Of a stretch of 38,295 nucleotides of DNA, positions 1 to 8,539 are shown piece by piece. Origin of the DNA: Rhodobacteraceae bacterium UBA2776 (lineage in GTDB: Bacteria; Pseudomonadota; Alphaproteobacteria; Rhodobacterales; Rhodobacteraceae); NCBI GenBank assembly GCA_002352425.1, contig DEIK01000068.1:3265-41559 (forward strand), given 5' to 3'. Under the pieces are notes generated by a model, which was given only the letters and a program-made list of their open reading frames with translations, was not told the DNA's origin and did not search any database. Every line of letters begins with the position of its first letter. The first letter of the stretch is position 1. Position numbers and translations under genes: made by a program.

Positions 1-351
1 GATGCGGGCCACACGGCCCAGCGCCACTTGTGTGGCTGATTTGCTGTCGATGCGCACGTTGCGCGACGCTCCACCCTCGGACCATGTTTCGATCTCGTGC
101 ATCTGGTGCAGGCTCTGCATCACCGCAGAGACCTTCCAACCGACAGCCTCGGGTTTGCGGGTGATTTCATCGGCGGTGGCGCGGCGCAGTCCGCGGCCAG
201 GCGACAGCATCGACACGGCCTCGAGGATGTTGGTTTTGCCAGCGCCGTTGGCGCCATAAATCGCGACGGGGCGATCATCCAGCGCCAGATTCAGGGTCTT
301 GTGGGATCGAAAATGAGAGAGCGTTAGCTCTTTTATGCGCAGCTGCGTCAA
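1..351 (-). CDS. recF: DNA replication and repair protein RecF (partial, C-terminus cut off by window edge)
   Basis: First 117 codons of RecF, the SMC-like ATPase that helps load RecA at gapped DNA; the family is about 360 residues long, so two thirds lie outside the window. A Walker A motif GANGAGKT is visible at residues 33-40, preceded by the typical N-terminus with LSHFRSHK. The start is taken as TTG at 349-351, whose TTGA overlaps the TGA stop of dnaN by 4 bases, which implies translational coupling in a dnaA-dnaN-recF operon. No ATG lies near the beginning of the conserved region. The order dnaN-recF is standard in bacteria. The identification is firm; the TTG start is an inference. Confidence 0.93.
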   Translation of the reverse strand, partial: MTQLRIKELTLSHFRSHKTLNLALDDRPVAIYGANGAGKTNILEAVSMLSPGRGLRRATADEITRKPEAVGWKVSAVMQSLHQMHEIETWSEGGASRNVRIDSKSATQVALGRVARI

Positions 352-1466
352 ACGCGCATCGGCATCACAACATAGACCGCCGAGGTATCATTGCCTTCGC
401 GCATCAAGGTCGGATCACCACTTGAGTTGAACATAAAGACCGCATTTTCACGGTCCACCTGACTGGCAATCTCCAACAGGTATTTCGCGTTAAAACCAAT
501 CTCCAACGCCTCGTCCCCATAGGCAACTGCCAGTTCTTCCTCGGCAGCGCCGCTGTCGGGTGCGTTGACGGACAGCACCAAACGGTCCTCGTCCAGTGAC
601 AGCTTCACAGCACGCGAGCGTTCAGACGACACGGTGGCGACGCGGTCCACGGCCTTGGCAAATTCGGCGGCGTCAACCTCAAGCTTCTTGGTGTTTCCAG
701 ATGGAATCACACGGGTGTAATCGGGGAAAGTTCCGTCGATCACCTTGGATGTCAGGGTGATTTCCGGTGTCGCAAAGCGCACCTTGGTTTCCGACACTGA
801 GACGGCGATTTGTACATCGTCATCATCCAACAATTTGCGCAGTTCGTTCACAGTTTTACGCGGCACAATGACACCAACCATTTCGGCAGCGCCATCGGGC
901 AGGTCAGCATCAACGCGGGCCAAACGGTGGCCATCGGTTGCCACACAGCGCAGCATTTTGCCGCCCTCAGCGTCGGCCACATGCATGTAAACGCCGTTCA
1001 GATAGTAACGGGTTTCTTCGGTCGATATCGCGAATTTGGTTTTATCGAACAAACGGCGCAGAACCGACGCCTTGGCCGAAAAGTTGGCGGCATATTCAGA
1101 CGACGCCATCACGGGGAAATCTTCTTTGGGCAATGTGGCGAGCGAGAAGTTGGAGCGACCTGCCTCGATCGTCAAGCGGCCAGATGCGCCATCGTCCGTC
1201 AGTTGTACCAAAGCACCGTCGGGCAGTTTGCGCACGATCTCATGCAGCATGACCGCTGAAACCGTAGTTGATCCGGCGCGCTCCACCTGGCCAACAATTT
1301 TGTCGACCACTTCGATATCCAAATCCGTAGCGCGGAAGCTTACAACCTCACCTTCGGCCTCGATCAGGACGTTGGCAAGGATCGGAATGGTGTTGCGTCG
1401 CTCAACGACGGACTGCGCTTGCGAGACAGCCTTTAGCAGTGCTGCGCGTTCAATGCTGATTTTCAT
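348..1466 (-). CDS. dnaN: DNA polymerase III subunit beta (sliding clamp)
   Basis: Full-length 372-residue beta clamp, the dimeric ring that tethers DNA polymerase III to DNA and gives it processivity. The N-terminus (MKISIERAALLKAVSQAQSV, then VVERRNTIPILANV) and the C-terminal MPMRV ending are characteristic of the family, and the length is normal. The ATG is preceded by a good ribosome binding site (AGGGAG about 7 bases upstream on the minus strand). It lies 127 bases downstream of dnaA and overlaps recF by 4 bases, the usual replication-initiation operon. Nothing unusual was seen. Confidence 0.98.
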   Translation of the reverse strand: MKISIERAALLKAVSQAQSVVERRNTIPILANVLIEAEGEVVSFRATDLDIEVVDKIVGQVERAGSTTVSAVMLHEIVRKLPDGALVQLTDDGASGRLTIEAGRSNFSLATLPKEDFPVMASSEYAANFSAKASVLRRLFDKTKFAISTEETRYYLNGVYMHVADAEGGKMLRCVATDGHRLARVDADLPDGAAEMVGVIVPRKTVNELRKLLDDDDVQIAVSVSETKVRFATPEITLTSKVIDGTFPDYTRVIPSGNTKKLEVDAAEFAKAVDRVATVSSERSRAVKLSLDEDRLVLSVNAPDSGAAEEELAVAYGDEALEIGFNAKYLLEIASQVDRENAVFMFNSSGDPTLMREGNDTSAVYVVMPMRV

Positions 1467-1593
1467 TCCGTTGCTCCCTAACGTGTTTTGGGCGAGTGGT
1501 TGGGGCGACGAAACTACCTGATTTCACGCCCTTCTCAAGTCTTTTGTGGAATGTCCGCTGGATTAACTGTGCCGTCAAGGGCTTAGGGACCTC

Positions 1594-2943
1594 TCAGGCC
1601 TCCAAAGCGCGGCGCAACAGCTCTAAATCGTCGGAAATCTGGCTATCCAGCATTTTCAGCTCTTCGATCTTGCGTACCCCATGCATGACGGTGGTGTGAT
1701 CACGACCGCCAAAGCTGCGTCCGATTTCGGGCAGGGAACGGGATGTCAGCTGTTTGGACAGGTACATCGCGACCTGACGTGGCCGCGCAAGGGTGCGCAT
1801 CCGGCGTGGGCCAATCATGTCGCTGAGGCGAATGTTGTAGTGTTCGCTAACTTTGCGCTGAATTTCGTCGATGGTGATTTTTCGGGCCGAGGCGCGCAAG
1901 ATATCGGCGAGGCAATCCTGCGCCAGTTCCAATGTGATTTCACGCCCGACAAGCGACGCAAAGGCAAACAGACGCGTTAGCGCACCTTCAAGCACACGCA
2001 CGTTGGTCGAAATACGGTGGGCAAGGAACTCAAGCACGCCATCAGCCAAAACCAGATCACTGTTTTCGGTGCGATATTTGTCAACTTTCTGCTGCAAAAT
2101 GCCGAGCCGCAATTCATAATCTGTGGGATGCAAATCAACCACCAGGCCGGATTGCAGGCGCGATTTGATCCGCTCTTCTAGGTTCTTGATTTCACCCGGG
2201 GCGCGGTCGCCTGAAATGATGATCTGCTTGTTCATATCGACCAGCGCGTTGAAGGTGTGGAAGAACTCTTCTTGGGTGCTGTCCTTGCCGGCGATGAATT
2301 GCACATCGTCGACCATCAGAACGTCAACCGAACGGAACACTTCTTTGAAGTCCATCATTTTACGTTCGCGCAGGGCTTGCACAAAGCGGTACATAAATTG
2401 CTCGGCCGACAGGTAAACCACATTCAGGTCAGGGCGACTGATAGAAAGATCATGCGCGATGGCGTGCATCAAGTGGGTTTTGCCAAGGCCAACACCGCCA
2501 TAGAGAAACAGCGGGTTGAAGGTGACGGTGCCGCCTTCGCCAACGCGTTTGGCAGCGGCATGGGCCAGCTCGTTTGGTTTGCCGACAACGAAGCGATCAA
2601 AGGTCAGGCGACGGTCTAGTGGCGCGCCGGGTAGCTCGGTTTTGTCTTGGGCTGTTTCGATCTGCTTGGAGGCCTTTGGTTGGGCGACAGGCGCACGTTT
2701 GGCCAGCGAAAACTCGATGCGACTGACCGGAGTCGCCGCAGAGTGCATCAGGTGCTTGATTTGGTCGGCAAAATTGCGGCGCACCCAGTCACCGATGAAA
2801 TGGGTTGGTACTAGAAACGTGGCAACGCCATCTCGTAGATCGGAAAACTCCAACGGCTCGATCCAAGTCGAATAATTGTTCGCGCCAACGGTTTCTTGCA
2901 ACTGCTGTCGGACTTGGCCCCATAACTCGTTTGTCATTTTCAT
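1594..2943 (-). CDS. dnaA: Chromosomal replication initiator protein DnaA
   Basis: 449-residue DnaA, the AAA+ ATPase that opens the replication origin. Domain I (about 1-80) contains the NYSTWIEP segment; a short linker (about 82-110) follows; the AAA+ domain carries Walker A GGVGLGKT at 149-156 and Walker B VLMVDDVQF at 208-216; the C-terminal domain IV carries the DnaA-box-binding signature GGRDHTTVMHG. Two in-frame ATG codons lie close together (2943 and 2937); neither has a strong Shine-Dalgarno sequence, so the exact start is uncertain by two codons. dnaN follows on the same strand. Confidence 0.98.
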   Translation of the reverse strand: MKMTNELWGQVRQQLQETVGANNYSTWIEPLEFSDLRDGVATFLVPTHFIGDWVRRNFADQIKHLMHSAATPVSRIEFSLAKRAPVAQPKASKQIETAQDKTELPGAPLDRRLTFDRFVVGKPNELAHAAAKRVGEGGTVTFNPLFLYGGVGLGKTHLMHAIAHDLSISRPDLNVVYLSAEQFMYRFVQALRERKMMDFKEVFRSVDVLMVDDVQFIAGKDSTQEEFFHTFNALVDMNKQIIISGDRAPGEIKNLEERIKSRLQSGLVVDLHPTDYELRLGILQQKVDKYRTENSDLVLADGVLEFLAHRISTNVRVLEGALTRLFAFASLVGREITLELAQDCLADILRASARKITIDEIQRKVSEHYNIRLSDMIGPRRMRTLARPRQVAMYLSKQLTSRSLPEIGRSFGGRDHTTVMHGVRKIEELKMLDSQISDDLELLRRALEA

Positions 2944-3340
2944 TAACCCGTTTCAAAATTTAATCACAATATAGACGCACCGGAATAGATATCCGGCATC
3001 GCCACAAACTCGTTGCGTTTCACATTCGATTATTGATGGCCCAAAGGCCATTGCGCCCAACTAGAGCACAACCAAATCTATGGCTTTAGGACACCAACAC
3101 CCGATCTTTTGCACAAAAATCCCGAGTACAATCTACCCATAAGGCTGACTTATATTAGCAGCAAAGCAGAGCCATTCGGCCGTATGTCTTCCCCATCACG
3201 ATGTGAATCGCTTGGCTAAACTAACAATGTAAAATGGACTCGCGCAACAGAACTTCGAACTTGACTCAAAGATAGTGAAATCGAATCTGGCGAGGTACGT
3301 TTTTATCCAATAAAAACGGGAAAACGCGCGCGCGGGTGGA
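2944..3340. other. dnaA-rpsT intergenic region; possible dnaA promoter or origin-proximal DNA
   Basis: About 400 bases without a convincing ORF and visibly more AT-rich than the flanking genes. It should contain the dnaA promoter, which reads on the minus strand. I looked for DnaA boxes: one match to the relaxed pattern TTWTNCACA lies at 3107-3115 (TTTTGCACA) and an imperfect TTATCCAAT at 3303-3311; another relaxed match at 3457-3465 is inside rpsT. This is not a cluster, so an origin here is only a possibility. In some alphaproteobacteria, such as Caulobacter, the origin is not next to dnaA. Confidence 0.3.
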
Positions 3341-3343
3341 ATC

Positions 3344-3376
3344 AAAAAGACGCGAGCATCACACCCGCGTCTTTCG
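3344..3376 (-). terminator. Rho-independent terminator of rpsT
   Basis: On the minus strand, 24 bases after the rpsT stop codon, AAAGACGCG (3366-3374) and CGCGTCTTT (3346-3354) form a perfect 9-bp stem around an 11-base loop; the Ts continue into TTTTTGATT. This is the expected position and form of an intrinsic terminator. Confidence 0.85.
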
Positions 3377-3397
3377 AAATTTCAAATTTTTCGCAAG

Positions 3398-3661
3398 TTA
3401 TCCCAGCGATTTTACCCGCGAGGACAGGCGCGACATTTTGCGCGCAACTGTGTTCTTGTGGAAAATGCCGCGGCTAACGCCACGCATCAATTCAGGCTGA
3501 GCCGCGCGAAGTGCTGATTTGGCGGCTTCCTGGTCGCCCGATTCGATGGCTTCTTCTACTTTGCGCAGGTACGTGCGTACGCGCGAACGGCGGGCTTTGT
3601 TGATTTCAAAGCGGCGTTCGTTTTGACGCGCGCGTTTTTTTGCTTGGGGCGTATTAGCCAT
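3398..3661 (-). CDS. rpsT: 30S ribosomal protein S20
   Basis: 87-residue S20, a primary 16S rRNA-binding protein of the small ribosomal subunit. The N-terminus MANTPQAKKRARQNERR and the ending with HKNTVARKMSRLSSRVKSL are diagnostic; the protein is short, basic and helical as expected. The ATG is preceded by AGGGACC on the minus strand. It stands as a single transcription unit with its own terminator, between dnaA and the enoyl-CoA hydratase gene, as in many Rhodobacteraceae. Confidence 0.98.
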   Translation of the reverse strand: MANTPQAKKRARQNERRFEINKARRSRVRTYLRKVEEAIESGDQEAAKSALRAAQPELMRGVSRGIFHKNTVARKMSRLSSRVKSLG

Positions 3662-3826
3662 GTGTCCGGTCCCTTTCAGGGGTCAATTACTGTTATCTGT
3701 GCAAGATCCCCGTCCGGGTTATATCAACCGGTCGTTCCGGCCAGAGCGGGCCTCACACGCATGTATGAGCGCCCTATAGAATAGAATCATCCGAAGGGAA
3801 AGCAAAAACATCCAAAATTTGCGCGG

Positions 3827-4603
3827 TTATTTCGCGCGGAACTGTGCTTCACGTTTTTCAAGGAAAGCGTTCATGCCCTCGGCTTGATCTTCGGTGGCGA
3901 ACAGCGAGTGGAACAAGCGGCGTTCGAACAGCAGTCCTTCATTAAGGGTGGTTTCATAGGACCTGTTCACAGCCTCCTTGGCGGCCATTGTGGTCAGCAT
4001 TGATTTCTCGGCGACCTTTTGCGCCGAGGCCATAGCTTCGTCCATCAATTTCTTGGCAGGCACCACGCGGCTGACAAGGCCCGAGCGTTCAGCCTCGTCT
4101 GCATCCATAAAACGGCCCGTCAGGTGCATTTCCATTGATTTGGATTTGCCAACAAAGCGCGTCAACCGCTGGGTGCCACCAATACCGGCAATAACACCGA
4201 GGTTGATCTCGGGTTGGCCGAATTTGGCTGTGTCCGCCGCAATGATAAAATCGCACATCATCGCCAATTCGCAACCGCCGCCCAGCGCATACCCTGCAAC
4301 AGCCGCAATCACGGGTTTGCGGGTCTTTAACAATTGGCCGACTTCTTCGCCGAAATAATCGGACATGAACATATCAACAAAGCTTTTGCTGGCCATTTCC
4401 GAAATATCAGCCCCCGCCGCGAATGCTTTTTCCGAGCCGGTGATGATGATGCAGCGCACCTTTTCGTTTGTTTCAGCCGCTTTCAGGGCATCGGACAATT
4501 CGCCCAAAAGTTGCGCATTCAAAGCGTTCAAGGCTTCGGGGCGGTTCAGCCGGATTAGGGCGACGTGGTCTTCGGTTTCAACGATGAGTGTTTCATAAGC
4601 CAT
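3827..4603 (-). CDS. Enoyl-CoA hydratase (crotonase family)
   Basis: 258-residue crotonase-fold enzyme that hydrates trans-2-enoyl-CoA in fatty acid beta-oxidation. Both catalytic glutamates are in place: Glu112 in the GGGCELAM segment and Glu132 in FGQPEINLGV; the oxyanion-hole segments AAGADI (about 62-67) and the glycine-rich GYALGGG (104-110) are present. The family often has IPGAGGTQRL after the second glutamate; here it reads IAGIGGTQRL, a small variation. It lies 66 bases downstream of mutM on the same strand and may be cotranscribed with it. The preferred chain length cannot be told from sequence. Confidence 0.95.
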   Translation of the reverse strand: MAYETLIVETEDHVALIRLNRPEALNALNAQLLGELSDALKAAETNEKVRCIIITGSEKAFAAGADISEMASKSFVDMFMSDYFGEEVGQLLKTRKPVIAAVAGYALGGGCELAMMCDFIIAADTAKFGQPEINLGVIAGIGGTQRLTRFVGKSKSMEMHLTGRFMDADEAERSGLVSRVVPAKKLMDEAMASAQKVAEKSMLTTMAAKEAVNRSYETTLNEGLLFERRLFHSLFATEDQAEGMNAFLEKREAQFRAK

Positions 4604-4669
4604 GGTGATTTTTTACCGTGTTGTTGCTGTTGGGATCGATTCAGTATCAGCCCTGTGCGTCTGATCAAG

Positions 4670-5500
4670 TTATCTTTGGCATTGCGCACAATAGAAAGTT
4701 GATCGGCCTGCCTGCACGATTCGCTGGATTTTGCTTTTGCACCCGTTGGTTACACAGGGTTCTCCTTCGCGGCCATAGGCCCTAAAACTGTGTTGGAAAT
4801 ATCCCAATTCACCATCAGCTTGGCGATAATCCTTAAGCGACGAGCCACCCGATTCGATGGCTTCTCCCAGAACATCACGGATGATCGGTACCAATGTACG
4901 CACCTTGGCCGCCGACAATTGGCCCGCCTTTTTGGTGGGCGATACCCCTGCCCGCAGCAAGACCTCGCAAACATAGATATTGCCAAGCCCCGCGATGATG
5001 CGTTGATCCAACAGCACGTTCTTTATGGGGCTGTTTTTGTCCTTTAGACGTCCAACCAGATAGGGTTCATCAAATTCATTGCCCAAGGGTTCGGGCCCAA
5101 GGCTCGCCAACAGTTTATGCGCGGGCATGATTTCGGTGGGGGCCATATCCATTGCCCCAAAGCGCCGTGTGTCATTGAACACGACACGCGCGTCGTCCTG
5201 CATGTGGAACACCACGTGGTCATGTTTTTGAGTGTCGGCATGTTCGCCTGTCGAGATCATCATGCGGCCAGACATGCCTAAATGAATCAACAGGGTTTCC
5301 CCCGAATCCAAATCGGCCAGGATGTATTTGGAACGTCGCCGCAACCGCTCAATCATTTTGCCGGTCAGCCGTTCTGCCATCTTTTCGGGAAAGGGCCAGC
5401 GCAAATCGGGGCGACTCACATCGGCGCGCATGATCTGCTTGCCCTCCATAACAGGGATTAGCCCGCGACGGACTGTCTCAACTTCGGGTAATTCTGGCAT
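4670..5500 (-). CDS. mutM: Formamidopyrimidine-DNA glycosylase (Fpg/MutM)
   Basis: 276-residue bifunctional glycosylase/AP lyase that removes 8-oxoguanine and ring-opened purines in base excision repair. The start is set at 5500 because the mature protein must begin with the catalytic N-terminal proline: MPELPEVET is exactly the family N-terminus, giving Pro as nucleophile and the following Glu as catalytic residue. The C-terminal zinc finger is intact, with Cys pairs spaced CX4C (CVTNGC) and CX2C (CAQC). The open frame continues upstream to 5839, but that extension overlaps ubiE and is not coding. The gene is divergent from ubiE, the usual arrangement in this group. Confidence 0.97.
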   Translation of the reverse strand: MPELPEVETVRRGLIPVMEGKQIMRADVSRPDLRWPFPEKMAERLTGKMIERLRRRSKYILADLDSGETLLIHLGMSGRMMISTGEHADTQKHDHVVFHMQDDARVVFNDTRRFGAMDMAPTEIMPAHKLLASLGPEPLGNEFDEPYLVGRLKDKNSPIKNVLLDQRIIAGLGNIYVCEVLLRAGVSPTKKAGQLSAAKVRTLVPIIRDVLGEAIESGGSSLKDYRQADGELGYFQHSFRAYGREGEPCVTNGCKSKIQRIVQAGRSTFYCAQCQR

Positions 5501-5572
5501 AGGGCGTTGCCTCTCATTGTATCGCACGGCAGGGGTATTATAAGGGGTGCACGCATTAAGGACGAAAAGCCG

Positions 5573-6325
5573 ATGAGCAACAACACCGAAAAGACCACCC
5601 ATTTTGGGTTCAAGACCGTGGATGAACGCGACAAAGCCGGCATGGTGCATGGCGTTTTCTCTAATGTCGCCAGCAAATACGACGTGATGAATGACGCTAT
5701 GTCGATGGGTATTCATCGTATCTGGAAAGATGCAATGATGAATTGGCTGGCGCCGCGTCCGGGCCAAAAACTGTTGGATGTGGCGGGTGGAACAGGTGAT
5801 ATTTCGTTTCGGTTTTTGAAACGGGCCGGGAATGCCCACGCCACGGTGCTGGATTTAACCGAACCCATGTTGATCGAAGGCGCCAAACGGGCCGAGGCTG
5901 CGCAGATGGCTGGCAATCTGAATTGGGTGGTGGGCGACGCGATGGCCCTGCCCTTTGCCGACAACACATTCGACGTTTACACCATTTCCTTTGGCATCCG
6001 AAATGTGACACGGATTGCCGATGCGTTATCCGAAGCCTACCGCGTGCTGCGCCCTGGTGGGCGGTTGATGGTGTTGGAGTTTAGCCAAATCCCCAACGAC
6101 ATGATGCAAAAGGTCTACGATCTTTATTCATTCAACATCATCCCAAAACTGGGCCAGATGATCGCCAATGATGCCGACAGCTATCAATATTTGGTCGAAT
6201 CAATTCGCAAGTTTCCTGATCAGGACACTTTCGCGCAAATGATCACGGATGCAGGTTTTGACAATGTTAAATACCGCAATATGACGATGGGCATTGCGGC
6301 GCTACACTCCGGTTGGAAAATTTAG
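5573..6325 (+). CDS. ubiE: Ubiquinone/menaquinone biosynthesis C-methyltransferase UbiE
   Basis: 250-residue SAM-dependent methyltransferase acting on the benzoquinol ring during ubiquinone synthesis. The SAM-binding motif LLDVAGGTGDISF lies near residue 70, and the family signatures YDVMNDAMSMGIHRIWK and FSQIPN are present; the C-terminus MGIAALHSGWKI is typical. The ATG at 5573 is chosen because AAGGA lies 10 bases upstream and family homology begins there; an upstream in-frame start at 5507 would overlap the mutM start region. ubiB starts 3 bases after the stop, so the two genes form an operon. Confidence 0.97.
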   Translation: MSNNTEKTTHFGFKTVDERDKAGMVHGVFSNVASKYDVMNDAMSMGIHRIWKDAMMNWLAPRPGQKLLDVAGGTGDISFRFLKRAGNAHATVLDLTEPMLIEGAKRAEAAQMAGNLNWVVGDAMALPFADNTFDVYTISFGIRNVTRIADALSEAYRVLRPGGRLMVLEFSQIPNDMMQKVYDLYSFNIIPKLGQMIANDADSYQYLVESIRKFPDQDTFAQMITDAGFDNVKYRNMTMGIAALHSGWKI

Positions 6326-6328
6326 TCA

Positions 6329-7864
6329 ATGCGTGGACCTCACAATATTCTACGCTTGATCCGTACCGCCGCCACATTTGAGCGCACGGGGGCGTTGGGC
6401 GTCGTGTTGAACGCGATGGATGCACCAACCCCGATCCGTGTTTTAACGCGGGTGGTTGGTTGGCCGTTACGATGGCTCGGACTAAAGGGCGATCCCGAGA
6501 TGCCACCAGTAACGCGGGCATTGTCGGCGCTTGGGCCAGCCTATATCAAATTTGGTCAGGTTTTGTCGACGCGCCCCGATCTGGTGGGCGATAGTTTGGC
6601 GCTTCAATTGCGGGTTCTACAAGACAAGCTGCCGCCATTTCCGCGCGATGTGGCAATGGAAACCGTTGCATCCGAGTTGGGTCAACCCGCCGATGAAATA
6701 TTCAGTGAATTCAGCGAAGCCGTTGCCGCCGCTTCAATCGCTCAGGTGCATAAGGCGTATCTGATCAGCAATGGCGAGGAAGTGGCGGTCAAAGTATTGC
6801 GCCCGGGCATTGAGCGCGCGTTTCGCAAAGACATTGATGCGTTTTACTTTGCGGCATGGGTGATCGAAACTTTGTCACCGTCGTCGCGCCGGCTTAAACC
6901 CCAGATCGTGATCGAACATTTCGACCATGTGGTTGCGGGTGAATTGGATTTACGCAGTGAGGCTTCGGCCTCATCTGAATTTGCCGAAAACACCGCAAAT
7001 GACGAGCTGTTTCAGGTGCCGCTCGCGGATTGGGAATTTTCGGGCAAGCGGGTGATGACGCTTGGCTGGGCCGATGGGTTGCCGTTGGGCGACAATGTGG
7101 CGCTGGATGCCGCAGGGCACAACCGGACGGTTTTGGGTTCACGTGTGTTACAGCTGTTTTTGAGCCATGCGCTGCGGGATGGGTATTTCCATGCTGACAT
7201 GCACCAGGGCAACCTGAAGGTGGCAGCGAACGGCAATATCATCGCTTATGATTTCGGCATTATGGGGCGGATTGACGAATATACCCGCCGTGTTTATGCG
7301 GAAATTTTGATCGGGTTTATTCGCCGCGATTACAAACGCGTGGCCGAAGTACACTTTGAAGCTGGCTATGTCCCAAACGATCAGGACGTGGACGAATTCG
7401 CCCAAGCCTTGCGTGCTGTGGGCGAGCCGATTTTCGGCATGGACGCATCACAAATGTCGATGGGACGGCTATTCCACTATCTGTTCGAAGTGACCGAACG
7501 CTTTGGGATGGAAACCCGCACCGAGTTGATTTTATTGCAACGCACCATGGTTGTCGTTGAAGGGGTCGCGCGTTCGCTTGATCCGCATATCAACATCTGG
7601 GAAGTCGCCAAACCCGTGGTCGAGGAATATATCAAAACCAATTTGGGTCCGCGTGCAATCTTGCGTGATCTGGTTAAAACGGCGCGTGTATTGGCGCGGT
7701 TCGGGCCAGAGCTGCCCAAACTGGCCGAGGCGGCTTTGATGCAGCAAACCAGCGCAAAAGTCACGCCGCCACGCGCACCACGGTTGCGCCCTGTGCTGTA
7801 TATTATGCTGGGGGCTGCGGTTACCGCCGGCGGCTTTGCGCTATCGTTGCTGCTGGCGTCCTAG
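6329..7864 (+). CDS. ubiB: UbiB, ABC1/ADCK-family atypical kinase for ubiquinone biosynthesis
   Basis: 511-residue membrane-anchored member of the UbiB/COQ8 family, needed for ubiquinone synthesis; the family is known for ATPase activity that supports the Ubi enzyme complex. Visible motifs are the KxGQ motif (KFGQ at 74-77), the alanine-rich loop AAASIAQVH (133-141), the ATP-binding lysine in VAVKVL (Lys155), the catalytic segment HADMHQGNL and the metal-binding YDFGIMGR. A hydrophobic C-terminal segment (about 488-510) would anchor it in the inner membrane. The stop overlaps that of the convergent flgD: the four bases CTAG at 7861-7864 supply both TAG codons. Confidence 0.96.
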   Translation: MRGPHNILRLIRTAATFERTGALGVVLNAMDAPTPIRVLTRVVGWPLRWLGLKGDPEMPPVTRALSALGPAYIKFGQVLSTRPDLVGDSLALQLRVLQDKLPPFPRDVAMETVASELGQPADEIFSEFSEAVAAASIAQVHKAYLISNGEEVAVKVLRPGIERAFRKDIDAFYFAAWVIETLSPSSRRLKPQIVIEHFDHVVAGELDLRSEASASSEFAENTANDELFQVPLADWEFSGKRVMTLGWADGLPLGDNVALDAAGHNRTVLGSRVLQLFLSHALRDGYFHADMHQGNLKVAANGNIIAYDFGIMGRIDEYTRRVYAEILIGFIRRDYKRVAEVHFEAGYVPNDQDVDEFAQALRAVGEPIFGMDASQMSMGRLFHYLFEVTERFGMETRTELILLQRTMVVVEGVARSLDPHINIWEVAKPVVEEYIKTNLGPRAILRDLVKTARVLARFGPELPKLAEAALMQQTSAKVTPPRAPRLRPVLYIMLGAAVTAGGFALSLLLAS

Positions 7865-8526
7865 CTGCCTGCCCGCAATGCTGACACGTTGTCAGCGTTG
7901 ATTTCCGAGCCGCCCTCCAAGACCAGAACAGTTGCCCCATTCTGGCTTTTGGCTTCAACAATTTCGGTGTAAATCTCGGCGTAATTTACGACCATAAGTT
8001 CGCCACCTGAATAGCTTTCGACTTCAAAAGTGTAAAAACCCGTTTCAAATGGATTGCTGTCATCGTCTACTCCCGCCCATTCGATATCATCTGTCGAAGG
8101 GGGGAAGTCCTGACGCTGGACCTCGTTGCCATCCTGATCAAGCACAACCAAAACTGCACGGTCAGACCCCGCCGCGGGGTTCGGTGAAATACTGATCGGA
8201 CTGCCGTCAAAATGCGCGGGGACTGCGGCGCGGGCCTCCAGCCCGATCCAGCTTGCGTATTGGGACATCCCCATCGCGCCCATTTGGGCACCAAGTGCAG
8301 CCAGCAATTCGTTGGTTTTTACCTGCTGCTCCACGCCTGAGAATGTCGCAAGCTGCGCGGCAAAATCATCTGAGCTCATCGGGTCAAGTGGATCTTGGTT
8401 TCTGACCTGTGCGGTCATCATTTTCAAAAATGTGTCATAGTCCGAGTTGACGACGGCCTTATCAGAGGCGGCGGTAGCTTGCGCTTGTGCGGCGGCTTGG
8501 GATGTGGCGGCTGAATTGACTTGCAT
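7861..8526 (-). CDS. flgD: Flagellar hook assembly scaffold protein FlgD
   Basis: 221-residue hook-capping protein that directs polymerisation of hook subunits FlgE and is absent from the finished flagellum. The N-terminal conserved block is clear: YDTFLKMMTAQVRNQDPLDP followed by FAAQLATFSGVEQQVKTNE. The C-terminal half fits the FlgD tudor/Ig-like region less obviously but has normal length. AAAGGAG lies 7 bases before the ATG. It follows fliK by 13 bases, so the two are cotranscribed, which is logical because both act in hook assembly. It converges on ubiB with shared stop bases. Confidence 0.95.
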   Translation of the reverse strand: MQVNSAATSQAAAQAQATAASDKAVVNSDYDTFLKMMTAQVRNQDPLDPMSSDDFAAQLATFSGVEQQVKTNELLAALGAQMGAMGMSQYASWIGLEARAAVPAHFDGSPISISPNPAAGSDRAVLVVLDQDGNEVQRQDFPPSTDDIEWAGVDDDSNPFETGFYTFEVESYSGGELMVVNYAEIYTEIVEAKSQNGATVLVLEGGSEINADNVSALRAGS

Positions 8527-8539
8527 GGTGGTACTCCTT

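Noticed and set aside
810..1521. Plus-strand open frames of up to 161 codons opposite dnaN
   Set aside because: They are antisense to a conserved gene, have no family features or ribosome sites, and follow from the codon bias of dnaN.
3457..3465. DnaA-box-like TGTGGAAAA
   Set aside because: It is inside the rpsT coding region, matches only the relaxed pattern and is not part of a cluster.
5501..5839. N-terminal extension of mutM by 113 codons
   Set aside because: Fpg needs the proline after the initiator Met as its nucleophile, and the extension is antisense to ubiE.
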